Shown in pieces: positions 35,262 to 44,684 of a DNA stretch of 64,000 bases. The notes below the pieces were generated by a model. That model was not told the origin of the DNA and made no database searches. It saw only the letters and a list, made by a program, of their open reading frames with translations. The stretch spans positions 2,790,001-2,854,000 of the forward strand of contig OZ241749.1 in assembly GCA_965200945.1 (NCBI GenBank), written 5' to 3'. Position numbers and translations under genes: made by a program. The DNA comes from JADCRZ01 sp965200945 (GTDB lineage Bacteria > Bacteroidota > Bacteroidia > Chitinophagales > Chitinophagaceae). The stretch's first letter is position 1, and every line of letters begins with the position of its first letter.

Positions 35262-37436
35262 CTATTTTTTACGGCCCCAGTTCCACCGTACCGACAGGTT
35301 TGCCACCCGCCCGTCGATGGGCGCCCAGAGCGGCTTGAACATCGGATTGGTGATGGTGCCCGTATACAGCATTTCGTGCCTGCTTTGCCGGTAGTCGAGC
35401 AGGTTCTCGCAGTTGGCCACCAGGCTCCATTGCGTACCCAGCTTGCGTTCCACCGATGCAGCCAGGAACAGGTATCCGGGCGTTCTGGTGTCGCCATCAC
35501 GGTACTGCGTGCCGGTATAGCTTCCTTCCAGCCCGGCCCTCCATTTATCTTCCACTTCATACACCACTACGAACGCAAACCGGTTTTTTGGCGTAAGGGC
35601 CGCAAATTGATTTTCGGGCATGTATTTCCGTTTGGCAACCGTGAATGTGTAGCCGGCATACAATTCCCATTTAGCCACAGTGGCCTTTACATAAGTGTCG
35701 AAACCCTGCGTCAGGATCGATCTGCCGGCATTGCTATATACCACATCCTCGTTCGCCCGCACCGTTGCGATCACCGGGTCGCTGATCCGGGTGAGAAAAA
35801 AAGCCTGGTTGATGAAGATGGAACCATCCTGACCGAACTCTTTTTTATAATTGATCTCCGCATTGTACCCGACCGACCGTTCTGCCCGGATGTTTGCAGG
35901 AAGCGGCTGGATGGTTTCAAGTGGGTAATCGACGTTCTGTACCGTGAGGGCGTTGGGTGTTTTGTAGCCGAAGCCTGCGCCCAATCGGGTGGCCCATTGT
36001 TCGGAGAACCGGTGGAAAACAGCCACCCGGGGCAATACAAAATCGCCGTAGTGATTGTGATGGTCGGCACGAAGGCCCGCCTCTACGGTGGTTCTTTCGC
36101 GGATGGTGCCGCTGAACTGGGTGAACGCCCCGGCAGTGCTGTTGCTGAAGTTGTTGAGCGGGATGGGATCAGAGGGCAGTTTATGAAACCCGTCGCCTGT
36201 AAAGTTGATGCCGCCCACCCAGTTGTAATGCGCTTTTGTCTGCAGCACGGAGGCCTCGGTATAGTAGTTGAGCTGTTGCCCGCGGATAAAGCGCGATGCA
36301 GAGCCGATGCTGCGATTGAATTGACTCACGCTTCCCTTTAGTTCAAACTTATACCCGTTTGAGCCGAAACGGTCGGCCACCAGGTCTGCGGTATGGCGGC
36401 GCAGGATGTCCTTTTCAAAGTACTGGTGCACGGCATCCCTGCTTCCACCGATCACCTGCATGTCGCCGCCGTTGCGGGTCTCGAAGGTACCGGTATAGCC
36501 GGCGGCGATCGTGGTCTTCTCATCGGGATAATAGAACAGGCGCGGATGCACGATCACCGCATGAAGATCAGGGACGTCCGACAGGCCATCCTTGTTCACA
36601 TCCACCGCTTTCTGGCGCGTGATACCGCCAAAAAAATTATATCCGAAATGCTTGCCCCGGCGGGCGATGTAGGTGTTGAGGTTAGCCTCCTTCAGGGTGG
36701 ACCCATTGAGTGTCACGATGCCGTCCGGGTCGTACCCCGGCTTGCGGGAGATGAGGTTGATGAGGCCGCCGATGGCGCCGCCGCCATACAGTGTAGATGC
36801 GGAGCCTTTGATCAGCTCGATCTGGCGCAGGTCGAGGGGCGGGATCTGGAGAATGCCAAAGCCGCCGCTGAACCCTTCGAAGAGCGGCATGCCGTCGCGC
36901 AGGATCTGGGTGTAGCGGCCGTCGAGTCCCTGGATCTTCACGTTGGCATTGCCCGACACGGCCGATGACTGCTGGATCTGGATGCCGCTCACATCGCCGA
37001 GTATACTGGCGATGTTGCCTGGCTTGATGGTATTCTCCTCTTCCATTTCTTCCTTACCCAGTACCTCCACTTTGATGGGTGCGTTCTCAATGGGCTGGTT
37101 GTTGCGGGTAGAAGAAACGATCGTCACTTCTTCCAGCACATGTTGTTTTGGCTCAAGCAGCAGCACGTGCAACTGGGTGTCGGGCAACAGCGCCTGGATG
37201 GTAAGTTCCGCGTAGCCGACATGCGTCACCCGCAGCGGGTAGGTGCCGGGAGCGAGCTGGCTGATGGTAACAGAACCGCTGTCGTCCGTTCTGAACGATC
37301 TGCGGGCGCTGTCGGCAAAGGTTACGCCCTGCAGCGCCTGGCCGGTCGACTTGTCGCGCACATTGATCTTATAGGTGTACTGGGCGTTTGCCTGCCATCC
37401 GGTGAGGAGAAGAATGATTGCCATCCAGTAATGCAT
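35262..37436 (-). CDS. TonB-dependent outer-membrane receptor with regulatory-like N-terminal domain
   Basis: The ATG at 37436 gives 724 residues with the signal peptide MHYWMAIILLLTGWQANAQ; the frame is open further upstream but overlaps the kinase gene's 3' end. A carboxypeptidase-regulatory-like domain covers about 22-100. The plug domain follows (about 130-240), with VLEEVTIVSS, VEVLGKEEMEEE, VKIQGLDGRYTQILRDGMPL and IELIKGSASTLYGGGAIGG, then a barrel of about 22 strands. It is typical of siderophore/metal-complex transporters, with no SusD partner. It starts 43 bases after the kinase stop on the same strand, so regulator, kinase and receptor probably form one operon. The ligand is unknown. 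Confidence 0.9.
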   Translation of the reverse strand: MHYWMAIILLLTGWQANAQYTYKINVRDKSTGQALQGVTFADSARRSFRTDDSGSVTISQLAPGTYPLRVTHVGYAELTIQALLPDTQLHVLLLEPKQHVLEEVTIVSSTRNNQPIENAPIKVEVLGKEEMEEENTIKPGNIASILGDVSGIQIQQSSAVSGNANVKIQGLDGRYTQILRDGMPLFEGFSGGFGILQIPPLDLRQIELIKGSASTLYGGGAIGGLINLISRKPGYDPDGIVTLNGSTLKEANLNTYIARRGKHFGYNFFGGITRQKAVDVNKDGLSDVPDLHAVIVHPRLFYYPDEKTTIAAGYTGTFETRNGGDMQVIGGSRDAVHQYFEKDILRRHTADLVADRFGSNGYKFELKGSVSQFNRSIGSASRFIRGQQLNYYTEASVLQTKAHYNWVGGINFTGDGFHKLPSDPIPLNNFSNSTAGAFTQFSGTIRERTTVEAGLRADHHNHYGDFVLPRVAVFHRFSEQWATRLGAGFGYKTPNALTVQNVDYPLETIQPLPANIRAERSVGYNAEINYKKEFGQDGSIFINQAFFLTRISDPVIATVRANEDVVYSNAGRSILTQGFDTYVKATVAKWELYAGYTFTVAKRKYMPENQFAALTPKNRFAFVVVYEVEDKWRAGLEGSYTGTQYRDGDTRTPGYLFLAASVERKLGTQWSLVANCENLLDYRQSRHEMLYTGTITNPMFKPLWAPIDGRVANLSVRWNWGRKK

Positions 37437-37479
37437 ATGCAGCGTTTGACAGCAAAGAGAAAATCGAATTCTGAAGCAA

Positions 37480-38751
37480 TCAGGAAGAAGTGACTTCTCC
37501 GAAATCGACCGAAAATTGATGAAGGCCGTCTCCGTATACATATGAGACCTGCAAGCCGGCCATCGATGCGATCTGCTGTACAATGGAGAGGCCGAGCCCG
37601 TTACCCATAACGGCAGTATCGGGATGGCGGTAGAACCGCTGAAAGATTTTTTCACGGTCGAGCCCGGGGAGCTCGGACGTGTTGCTTACCATGAGCCGGC
37701 CCTGTGCCAGCCTGATCCGAATGCGGCCCCCCTCCTTGTTATAGCGGATCGCATTGTGCAGCAGGTTCGACACCACCACCTCGGCAAGATAGTGGTGGAA
37801 CCGGATCATCACAGGCAGGACCTCCACATCGAGTGAAAGGCCCTGTGACTGGATCAGTTCCGCCAGCTCGGCAGTTTTTTCGGTGACGATGCGGTCGAGC
37901 ACTATTGATTCGTCGGCGAGGAACTGGTGGTTCTCGATCTTGGCGAGCAGCAGCAGCGACTGGTTCAGCCTCGATAGGCGGTTCACCGATTGTCCGATGT
38001 GACGGATGGGGTTGTTATGGACAGCGATGATGTGCTCATCCTGCTGCAGCTGCTCGAGATAAGAACGGATCACAGCCAGCGGGGTTTGCATTTCATGGGC
38101 CGCATTGCCCGTAAAATCTTTCAGGATCTGGTAATCCTGCTGGATCTTTTCGATCATCCCGTTCAGGCTCTGGTTGAGCAGGTTGAACTCTTCTATCCGT
38201 ACCGGTGGCAGCTCCAGCGATTCCTGTTTTGCCAGCCGGTAATTCTCCACGCGGCCGATGGTGCTGTAAAAAGGTTTCCAGAGGCGCTTGATGGCTACCC
38301 TGTTGATCACGTAGCCCGCGGCCAGTATCAGCGCGATCATGCCAACGGCGATCCACAGGATGATCTGCAGCAGGTCTTCCGCTTCTACCTGCGATTTCCT
38401 CACCCTCACCTGGTAAATGATCCCGGCTGCCCTGATCCCGAAGCTGAGTTCCCTGACCGACTCATAATCGTCGCTGTTGTGGATGGGGATCTTTCTGGAA
38501 TGATAAGCCGCGGGCAGCAGACGGTTGACAAGCTGGTAAGAAATGATCTGATCCCTGGTGGTCACCGGTTCAGGAAGCTGGTTGTGCTCACCCACGTAAT
38601 GTACGATCTCTTCCTGTTCCGTTTCGAGTGTTTTATCCAGTTCATGAATCAGTATGAAGCGCAGCACGAAATAAAAGGCCACACAGCCGCCCAGAAAGAT
38701 GAGGATGGAAGCGCCGATGCTGATGCGGTTATAGGTTGAGAACAATTTCAT
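37480..38751 (-). CDS. Sensor histidine kinase (HisKA type)
   Basis: A 423-residue membrane kinase. Membrane helix 1 lies at about 12-35, a periplasmic loop at about 36-128 (sensor, no recognised domain), and helix 2 at about 128-150. A HAMP-like linker follows, then the phosphoacceptor His in AAHEMQTPLAVIRSYLEQL (about 218). The ATPase has the N-box VVSNLLHNAIRYNKEGG (about 330) and the G-box VMGNGLGLSIVQQIASMAG. The start overlaps the upstream regulator stop by four bases (ATGA), coupling translation. The downstream TonB-dependent receptor suggests it senses a nutrient or metal; this is inference. Confidence 0.92.
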   Translation of the reverse strand: MKLFSTYNRISIGASILIFLGGCVAFYFVLRFILIHELDKTLETEQEEIVHYVGEHNQLPEPVTTRDQIISYQLVNRLLPAAYHSRKIPIHNSDDYESVRELSFGIRAAGIIYQVRVRKSQVEAEDLLQIILWIAVGMIALILAAGYVINRVAIKRLWKPFYSTIGRVENYRLAKQESLELPPVRIEEFNLLNQSLNGMIEKIQQDYQILKDFTGNAAHEMQTPLAVIRSYLEQLQQDEHIIAVHNNPIRHIGQSVNRLSRLNQSLLLLAKIENHQFLADESIVLDRIVTEKTAELAELIQSQGLSLDVEVLPVMIRFHHYLAEVVVSNLLHNAIRYNKEGGRIRIRLAQGRLMVSNTSELPGLDREKIFQRFYRHPDTAVMGNGLGLSIVQQIASMAGLQVSYVYGDGLHQFSVDFGEVTSS

Positions 38752-39425
38752 TTCAGCGAAAATTTATAGCCCATGCCGTACACGCTGTGAATGTAATCGC
38801 CGCTGCCTGCCTGCAACAGCTTGCGGCGGATATTTTTAATATGGGTGTAGATAAAATCGTGGTTGTCGGCCATATCCATGTCGTCGCCCCAGAGATGTTC
38901 GGCGATGGCGGTCTTGGCCAGGATCCGGTTTTTATTGATCATCAGGTACACAAGCAGGTCGTATTCTTTGCGGGTGAGTACCAGCGCTTTTCCATCCACG
39001 GAAATGGTTCTTGCGTTTGTATCGGCCGTGATGTCTTCAAACTGGAGAATGGAAGCGCCCTGCTGGCTTTTGCGGCGGATGATAGCGGCGATCCGCACAT
39101 TGAGCTCGGAGAGATGGAAGGGTTTGGTAAGATAGTCATCTGCGCCCTGCTGCAGTCCGGTGATCTTGTCATCAAGTTCATTCCTGGCGGAGATGATGAT
39201 CACACCGTCGTCTTTGCGGTTCGATTTCAGTTCGCGCAGCAGCCGCAGGCCATTGCCGCCGGGCAGCATCAGATCGAGCACGATGCAGTCATACTCGTAG
39301 CATTCGATCTTTTCCAGGGCGTCCTGGTAATTAAACACCGACTCGCAGATGTAATGCTGGTTGGTAAGATAGTCGGTGATGATGCCGTTGAGGGCGGGCT
39401 CATCTTCTATGATCAGAATTTTCAA
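38748..39425 (-). CDS. OmpR/PhoB-family response regulator
   Basis: A 225-residue regulator. The receiver (1-118) has IIEDEPALN, the phosphoacceptor Asp51 in CIVLDLMLPGGNG, IIISARNELDD and the Lys in DDYLTKPFHLSEL. The winged-helix effector (about 130-225) carries LTRKEYDLLVYLM, IAEHLWGD, DFIYTHIKNIRRKL and VYGMGYKFSLK. It is the first gene of the minus-strand operon with the kinase and the TonB-dependent receptor. The cognate site probably lies in the gap 39426-39543 shared with the divergent LtaS-like gene. Confidence 0.95.
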   Translation of the reverse strand: MKILIIEDEPALNGIITDYLTNQHYICESVFNYQDALEKIECYEYDCIVLDLMLPGGNGLRLLRELKSNRKDDGVIIISARNELDDKITGLQQGADDYLTKPFHLSELNVRIAAIIRRKSQQGASILQFEDITADTNARTISVDGKALVLTRKEYDLLVYLMINKNRILAKTAIAEHLWGDDMDMADNHDFIYTHIKNIRRKLLQAGSGDYIHSVYGMGYKFSLK

Positions 39426-39543
39426 CGATTTTTTTCAGAAAGGTAATAAAACGTCCGGTTTACAAGAGGCCAAACGAACTTAAAATCAGGAACTGCGACT
39501 ACAGGATTTCTTCAGAATTTATGCTTTCTTTTGCAGGTTCATT

Positions 39544-41616
39544 ATGGCAGTATCTCACCAACATGACCATCCGCATGGCTCATTTAACCCAAACAGATCA
39601 TCAACCGCGCCGGAACAACAAAAAGATTCAGGCTCCACGGCTCTTCCACTGAAGTTCTCTTTTTCCAGGATTCCTGCCCTGCTCTTTCACAGCCGGTATT
39701 CACTGCTCTTCTCTTTCGTCGTGCTCTTTCTTCTTCTTTCTGCGCTGGTGCGCACGGTGCTGCTGCTGAAATCCTATCACGGTGCAGACCTTTCCGCGGT
39801 AGCCCTTTCCGGCGTCTATCTGAAAGGTTTCTTGTATGACACGGCAACAGCGGTTTTTATTTCGCTGCCTTACTCTCTTTACCTGCTGGTGCTGCCCGAA
39901 AAAATCAACAATTCTTCTTTCAACCGGATCTTTACCTGGTTTTTTTTTAGTGTGCTCATAGCCGTTATCATCCTCAGTTCTTTTGCGGAGATCCCGTTCT
40001 GGACAGAATTTGAAAGCCGGTTCAACTTTATTGCGGTCGATTACCTGATCTATACGTACGAGGTCGTGAACAATATCCGGCAGTCGTATCCGATGCCGTT
40101 GCTGCTTGGGGGCATGGCGCTGGTGACCGCACTGATCGCCTTTTATTTTTACCGCAGGAAGATATTTTACAGAAGTTTTCATGCCAACACCCCGTTCAGG
40201 GCAAGGCTGCCGTTAACAGGCTGCATCGTAACCCTGGCCTGCCTTTGCAGCTTCTTATCGAACTCATGGGCCGACACCGGTCACAATCGTTACCGCAATG
40301 AGTTGTCGAAAGACGGACTGTTTTCCTTTATGGCTGCTTTCAGGACCAACGAGCTGAACTATTTTGATTTTTACAGAAAGACCGACTCCTCCCGTGCTTT
40401 CCAGACCATCCGTACCGAACTGCAGGAACCCAATGCCGTATTTACCGGCCACGGCCCCATCCGCCGGATGATCTCTCATGCCGGTGCTCCGCTGAAACCA
40501 AACGTGGTGCTGGTAACCATCGAAAGCCTGAGTGCCGACTTCTTGAAGCGGTTCGGCAACAAAGAGGACCTTACACCAACGCTTGACAGCCTGGCCAAAG
40601 AAGGCATTGTTTTCAACGATATGTATGCTACCGGAACCCGTACCGTGCGCGGACTGGAAGCGCTGACCCTGTGTGTGCCACCTACGCCGGGCAACAGCAT
40701 TGTACGCAAGCCGGATAACAACGACCTGTTCAACACAGGCACCGTCTTTGCGCAGCAGGGCTACAGCCGTTCTTTTTTTTATGGCGGCAACGGGTATTTC
40801 GATAACATGAACACTTTCTTCGGTCACAACGGCTTCGATATCACCGACCGGCAGGGCCGGCTGATACCCCATGAAAGCCTGCAGGCAAAACACAGTTTCA
40901 TCTCCGACAGCAATGTTCATTTTGAAAACGCGTGGGGCATCTGCGACGAAGACCTGTATGATGCGGTGATCCGTGCAGCTGACTCACAGGCCCTGCGCCA
41001 GCAGTCGTTCTTTGATTTTGTGATGACCACTTCCAATCATCGCCCCTTTACCTATCCTGATGGAAAGATCGATATACCCTCAGGTTCCGGGAGGGAAGGC
41101 GCTGTAAAATATACCGACTATGCCATCCGCCGGTTTCTGCAGAAAGCCGCCGCCAGGCCCTGGTTTTCCAATACGGTATTCATTTTCGTGGCTGATCATT
41201 GCGCCAGCAGCGCCGGCAAAGACGATATCGACGTGGGCAAGTATCATATCCCTTGCGTCATCTATAACCTGAAGGCCAGCCCTTCTGTCATTGGCAGCCA
41301 GTGCTCACAGATAGACTTGTTCCCAACCCTGTTCGGACTGCTGAACTGGAGCTACGAATCGAACCTGTATGGGAAAGATGTACGGGAGCCCGGTTACAAA
41401 CCGAGGGCGCTGGTAGGCACCTACCAGCAGCTGGGCTATCTTGAACAGGATAGCCTGGCCGTGCTTAGTCCGCAAAGAAAGGTTAGCGCGACGCGCTGGG
41501 ACCGCACGCTCGACCTGCAGCAGCCAATGTTGACAGATTCCACCCTTTTAGACAAAGCGACGGCGTATTACCAGACGGCATATTTCCTTTATAAAAAAGG
41601 CGGGTTGAGAAAGTGA
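39544..41616 (+). CDS. LTA-synthase-like membrane phosphotransferase/sulfatase-fold protein
   Basis: A 690-residue membrane enzyme. Five hydrophobic segments fill about residues 45-240. A periplasmic sulfatase/alkaline-phosphatase-fold domain occupies about 310-640. Catalytic-type residues of LtaS are recognisable: Glu in VLVTIESLSADFL, the Thr nucleophile in YATGTRTVRGLEAL, and Asp-His in FIFVADHCASS. Gram-negative relatives (OpgB/MdoB and the LTA synthase family protein label) transfer phosphoglycerol or phosphoethanolamine to envelope glycans or lipids, and a comparable role is likely here; teichoic acid itself is not expected. The N-terminal 35 residues are hydrophilic (His/Ser/Pro). It diverges from the regulator-kinase-receptor operon, which may control it. 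Confidence 0.85.
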   Translation: MAVSHQHDHPHGSFNPNRSSTAPEQQKDSGSTALPLKFSFSRIPALLFHSRYSLLFSFVVLFLLLSALVRTVLLLKSYHGADLSAVALSGVYLKGFLYDTATAVFISLPYSLYLLVLPEKINNSSFNRIFTWFFFSVLIAVIILSSFAEIPFWTEFESRFNFIAVDYLIYTYEVVNNIRQSYPMPLLLGGMALVTALIAFYFYRRKIFYRSFHANTPFRARLPLTGCIVTLACLCSFLSNSWADTGHNRYRNELSKDGLFSFMAAFRTNELNYFDFYRKTDSSRAFQTIRTELQEPNAVFTGHGPIRRMISHAGAPLKPNVVLVTIESLSADFLKRFGNKEDLTPTLDSLAKEGIVFNDMYATGTRTVRGLEALTLCVPPTPGNSIVRKPDNNDLFNTGTVFAQQGYSRSFFYGGNGYFDNMNTFFGHNGFDITDRQGRLIPHESLQAKHSFISDSNVHFENAWGICDEDLYDAVIRAADSQALRQQSFFDFVMTTSNHRPFTYPDGKIDIPSGSGREGAVKYTDYAIRRFLQKAAARPWFSNTVFIFVADHCASSAGKDDIDVGKYHIPCVIYNLKASPSVIGSQCSQIDLFPTLFGLLNWSYESNLYGKDVREPGYKPRALVGTYQQLGYLEQDSLAVLSPQRKVSATRWDRTLDLQQPMLTDSTLLDKATAYYQTAYFLYKKGGLRK

Positions 41617-41887
41617 GAACGCCAATGGCTAAAGTTAAAACAGCGGCGGCCATGCAGTAAGATATTAGACTCATCCCCTTCTGCAGTCAGGGCATTGCAT
41701 TTGATTTTTAGTACCCTTGCAGTCATCCCTGTTTGCTTACGCGAATGAACGCAAAAGGTGAAAAGGCTCACTGATTTTTGTGTGCCGGTGGTAGGCACGG
41801 CAAGTAGAAAAGTCTCTTTACCTATCTTGTGTTCCTTCCGGAACGCAGAGCCAGCAGGTTCTCTCAAGAACGGGTAATAATAAGATC

Positions 41888-42832
41888 CTATTTCTTCAAC
41901 CCGATTTCCCTCAGTCTTTCATCGAGGTATTCGCCGGCGGTGGCGTCGGGATAGGCTTTGGTGTGTTGTTCATCCACGCACGAATCGAGACAGGCCAGGC
42001 TCATTTTGCTTCTGGGATGCAGGAAAAAAGGAATGGAAAAACGCGATGTATGCCACATGTTGCGGGGCGGGTTCACGACGCGGTGGGTGGTTGATTTGAG
42101 GCGGTTGTTGGTCAGCCGCTGCAGCATGTCGCCTACGTTCACCACGATCTGTTCGGGCAGGGAAGTGACGCCAACCCATTCATTTTGTTTGGTAAGGATC
42201 TGGAGGCCGTCGGCCGAAGCGCCTACCAGCAGCGTAATAAGGTTGATGTCTTCATGCTGCTCGGCCCTGATGGCCGATTTCGGTTCGTGGGTGATCGGCG
42301 GGTAATGGATGGCGCGGAGGATGGAATTTCCGTTGTGCACCTGCGATTCAAAAAAATCTTCCTCCAGTTTGAGATAGAGTGCAATGGCCTGCAGCAGCGC
42401 CCGGCCCGAGGTTTCAAAAGCGCGGTAGGCCTCCCGGAAAGTGGGTGTAAATGGAGGCACCTCGTTTACATTTACATTATCCGGATATTCCGACTTTACC
42501 GGATCGTTGTCTTCCACGGTTTGTCCAAACTGAAAAAACTCTTTCAGATCCGGCGCATCGCTCCCTTTTGCATGTTCCTTGCCAAATGAGGTATAACCCC
42601 TTTGTCCGGCAAGGCCGGCAATCTCGTATTGTTTTTTCTCGCCGGCGGGCATTGAGAAAAACTGCTGCACATATTTATAAAGGTCGGCGATCAGGTGATC
42701 GGGAATGCCATGGTTCTTTACCGCTACAAACCCCACGTCTTCATATGCTTTGCCCAACTGGTTTACAAAACTTTGTTTCCTGACCGGGTCGCCCGACAGA
42801 AAATCAGCTAGATCGACTACTGGTATTGACAT
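41888..42832 (-). CDS. 2-oxoglutarate/Fe(II)-dependent oxygenase (isopenicillin N synthase family)
   Basis: A 314-residue soluble oxygenase beginning MSIPVVDLADFLSGD. The N-terminal DIOX_N region has GFVAVKNHGIP near residue 34. The double-stranded beta-helix follows, with iron ligands His and Asp in EQHEDINLITLLVG and the distal His in KSTTHRVVNPP, and the co-substrate Arg-x-Ser in HTSRFSIPFFLHP. GLQILTKQNEWVGV is the usual strand between them. Family members act on many small molecules, so the substrate cannot be assigned; antibiotic synthesis is not implied. It is a single gene, 56 bases from the next convergent/divergent feature. Confidence 0.88.
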   Translation of the reverse strand: MSIPVVDLADFLSGDPVRKQSFVNQLGKAYEDVGFVAVKNHGIPDHLIADLYKYVQQFFSMPAGEKKQYEIAGLAGQRGYTSFGKEHAKGSDAPDLKEFFQFGQTVEDNDPVKSEYPDNVNVNEVPPFTPTFREAYRAFETSGRALLQAIALYLKLEEDFFESQVHNGNSILRAIHYPPITHEPKSAIRAEQHEDINLITLLVGASADGLQILTKQNEWVGVTSLPEQIVVNVGDMLQRLTNNRLKSTTHRVVNPPRNMWHTSRFSIPFFLHPRSKMSLACLDSCVDEQHTKAYPDATAGEYLDERLREIGLKK

Positions 42833-43244
42833 AAAACGGCAAACATTTGTGATGAAAATTAATGATCCTTCCTACCCGTAAAAGTAGCGCATTTGATGGA
42901 AAGAAATTTTGGAAATCGGTCTCGAAAAGTAATGGCCGGGGCCTATGTACAGCCACCAGTAAAAGATGTAAACGAAGGAACAACCGGGCGAGAATGGCCC
43001 CATTAAAAAAGCTGTGCGACCAGCTGGAAACGGACGCGGATAAATTCAGGCGTTGAAGACCAGTCTGAAAAGAAATACCATGATCATTACGTAGCCGCAG
43101 ATGATTCCCCCGTCGAGGAAATCATCCAGTTCTTGCTTGTTGATTCTCATAACCCGGAGTGTTTCAAATAAAACGGGTCCGGAAAATGATAATTGCGCAG
43201 GTCATTGAGTAAGAACCCTTACCAGCCTTTTTTAACAAAGCCTG
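42833..43244. other. Intergenic region between the oxygenase gene and asnS
   Basis: About 410 bases. It holds the candidate 34-residue minus-strand peptide at 43046-43150 and a TTTAACA-AAGCC-TGTTAAA hairpin at 43231-43249 that overlaps the asnS stop codon and lacks a T-tract. A plus-strand reading frame at 42862-43056 (Lys/Arg-rich) looks like chance. No RNA gene was recognised. Confidence 0.4.
43046..43150 (-). CDS. Candidate 34-residue single-helix membrane peptide
   Basis: ATG at 43150, TGA at 43046-43048. The peptide has a hydrophilic start (MRINKQELDDFLDGGI) followed by a strongly hydrophobic stretch (ICGYVMIMVFLFRLVF) and a short NA end, the layout of a small membrane protein. It lies about 95 bases downstream of asnS on the same strand. 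Support is limited to composition; no ribosome-binding site is evident. It may equally be a chance ORF. Confidence 0.35.
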   Translation of the reverse strand: MRINKQELDDFLDGGIICGYVMIMVFLFRLVFNA

Positions 43245-44684
43245 TTAAAATTCAGCGCTCTTGGGCGTTCTTGGAAAGGCAATCACATCCCGGATGTTGG
43301 TCATACCGGTCACAAACAGAACCATCCGTTCAAAACCAAGTCCGAACCCGGCATGGGGCACAGTTCCAAAACGGCGCGTGTCGAGATACCACCACAGTTC
43401 CTCCGTGGGTATATCCATTTCCCGCATGCGGGCTTCGAGCCGGTCGAGCCTTTCTTCCCGCTGCGAGCCACCGACGATCTCACCGATGCCCGGGGCCAGG
43501 ATGTCCATGGCTGCAACGGTTTTGCCGTCATCGTTCTGGCGCATGTAAAAAGCCTTGATCTCTTTTGGATAGTTCGACAGGATGACCGGTTTCCTGAAAT
43601 GTTTTTCCACCAGGTAACGCTCGTGCTCGCTCTGCAGATCGATGCCCCATTTCTCGACCGGGTATTGGAATTTTTTCTTTTTGTTGTGGTTGCTTTCTTT
43701 CAGGATCTCGATGGCTTCGGTGTAGGTAAGCCGCACGAAATCGTTGCTGACAACGAATTGCAGCTTTTCCAGCAGGCTCATTTCACTGCGTTCCTGCTGG
43801 GGTTTGCTTTTTTCCTCTTCGGCGAGGCGCTGGCTGAGAAATTCGAGGTCGGCCTGGTTGTGGTTTATCACGTACTGGATGATAAACCGGATAAATTCTT
43901 CCGCCAGGTTCATATTGTCTTCGAGGTCATAGAATGCCATTTCAGGCTCTATCATCCAGAACTCGGCAAGGTGGCGCGCAGTGTTTGAATTCTCGGCACG
44001 GAAAGTGGGCCCGAATGTATAGATCTCGCTGAACGCCATGGCAGCCAGCTCGCCTTCGAGTTGTCCGCTCACCGTGAGGTTGGTGGAACGGCCGAAGAAA
44101 TCTTCCTTGAAATTGATGCTTCCGTCTTCGTTGCGCGGTGTGTTTTCGAGGGGCAGGGTGGTAACATGAAATGTTTCTCCGGCGCCTTCCGCATCGGAAG
44201 CGGTGATGATGGGTGTGTGGAGATAAAGAAATCCTTTCTGATTGAAGAACTGGTGTACGGCAAAAGCCAATGCATGCCGAACGCGGAATACAGCGCCGAA
44301 CGTGTTGGTACGGAAACGCAGGTGGGCAATCTCGCGGAGAAATTCGAGGCTGTGTTTTTTAGGCTGCAGCGGATATTTCTCCGCATCGCTGTCGCCCAGT
44401 ATTTCTATAAAACTGGCTTTTATCTCTACTTTCTGGCCTTTGCCAAGTGATGCCACCAGCTCACCGCTCACTTTGAGGGAAGCGCCGGTGGTAATGCGTT
44501 TGAGCAGCGCGTCTTCAAAGTTCCCGAGGGCGGCCACCACCTGGATGTTGTTGTTGGTGCTGCCGTCGTTGAGCGCGATGAACTGGTTGTTTCTGAATGT
44601 GCGTACCCATCCCATCACAATCACTTTCTGGCCTGTTTCGCCGTGCAGCAGCACATCATTTATTTTCGTCCGGTTGTTGAACAT
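43245..44684 (-). CDS. asnS: Asparaginyl-tRNA synthetase
   Basis: Class IIb aminoacyl-tRNA synthetase charging tRNA-Asn. The ATG at 44684 gives 479 residues beginning MFNNRTKINDVLLHGETG; a Met nine codons earlier is less likely. The OB-fold anticodon-binding domain comes first (VMGWVRTFRNNQFIALNDGS). Class II motif 1 follows, then motif 2 (FRAENSNTARHLAEFWMIEPE) and motif 3 (GFGLGFERMVLFVTGM). AGETFHVTTL and FFGRSTNLTVSGQLEGE are AsnRS-type. An insertion around residues 280-330 rich in Lys/Glu is usual in this family. It is probably single or with the small ORF downstream. Confidence 0.96.
   Translation of the reverse strand: MFNNRTKINDVLLHGETGQKVIVMGWVRTFRNNQFIALNDGSTNNNIQVVAALGNFEDALLKRITTGASLKVSGELVASLGKGQKVEIKASFIEILGDSDAEKYPLQPKKHSLEFLREIAHLRFRTNTFGAVFRVRHALAFAVHQFFNQKGFLYLHTPIITASDAEGAGETFHVTTLPLENTPRNEDGSINFKEDFFGRSTNLTVSGQLEGELAAMAFSEIYTFGPTFRAENSNTARHLAEFWMIEPEMAFYDLEDNMNLAEEFIRFIIQYVINHNQADLEFLSQRLAEEEKSKPQQERSEMSLLEKLQFVVSNDFVRLTYTEAIEILKESNHNKKKKFQYPVEKWGIDLQSEHERYLVEKHFRKPVILSNYPKEIKAFYMRQNDDGKTVAAMDILAPGIGEIVGGSQREERLDRLEARMREMDIPTEELWWYLDTRRFGTVPHAGFGLGFERMVLFVTGMTNIRDVIAFPRTPKSAEF

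Noticed and set aside
41589..41867. Minus-strand ORF of 92 codons downstream of the LtaS-like gene
   Set aside because: Partly antisense to the end of the LtaS-like gene, no domain, composition not protein-like; left as intergenic.
42862..43056. Plus-strand ORF of 64 codons before asnS
   Set aside because: Lys/Arg/Ser-rich, no domain or hydrophobic segment, and nothing supports translation.
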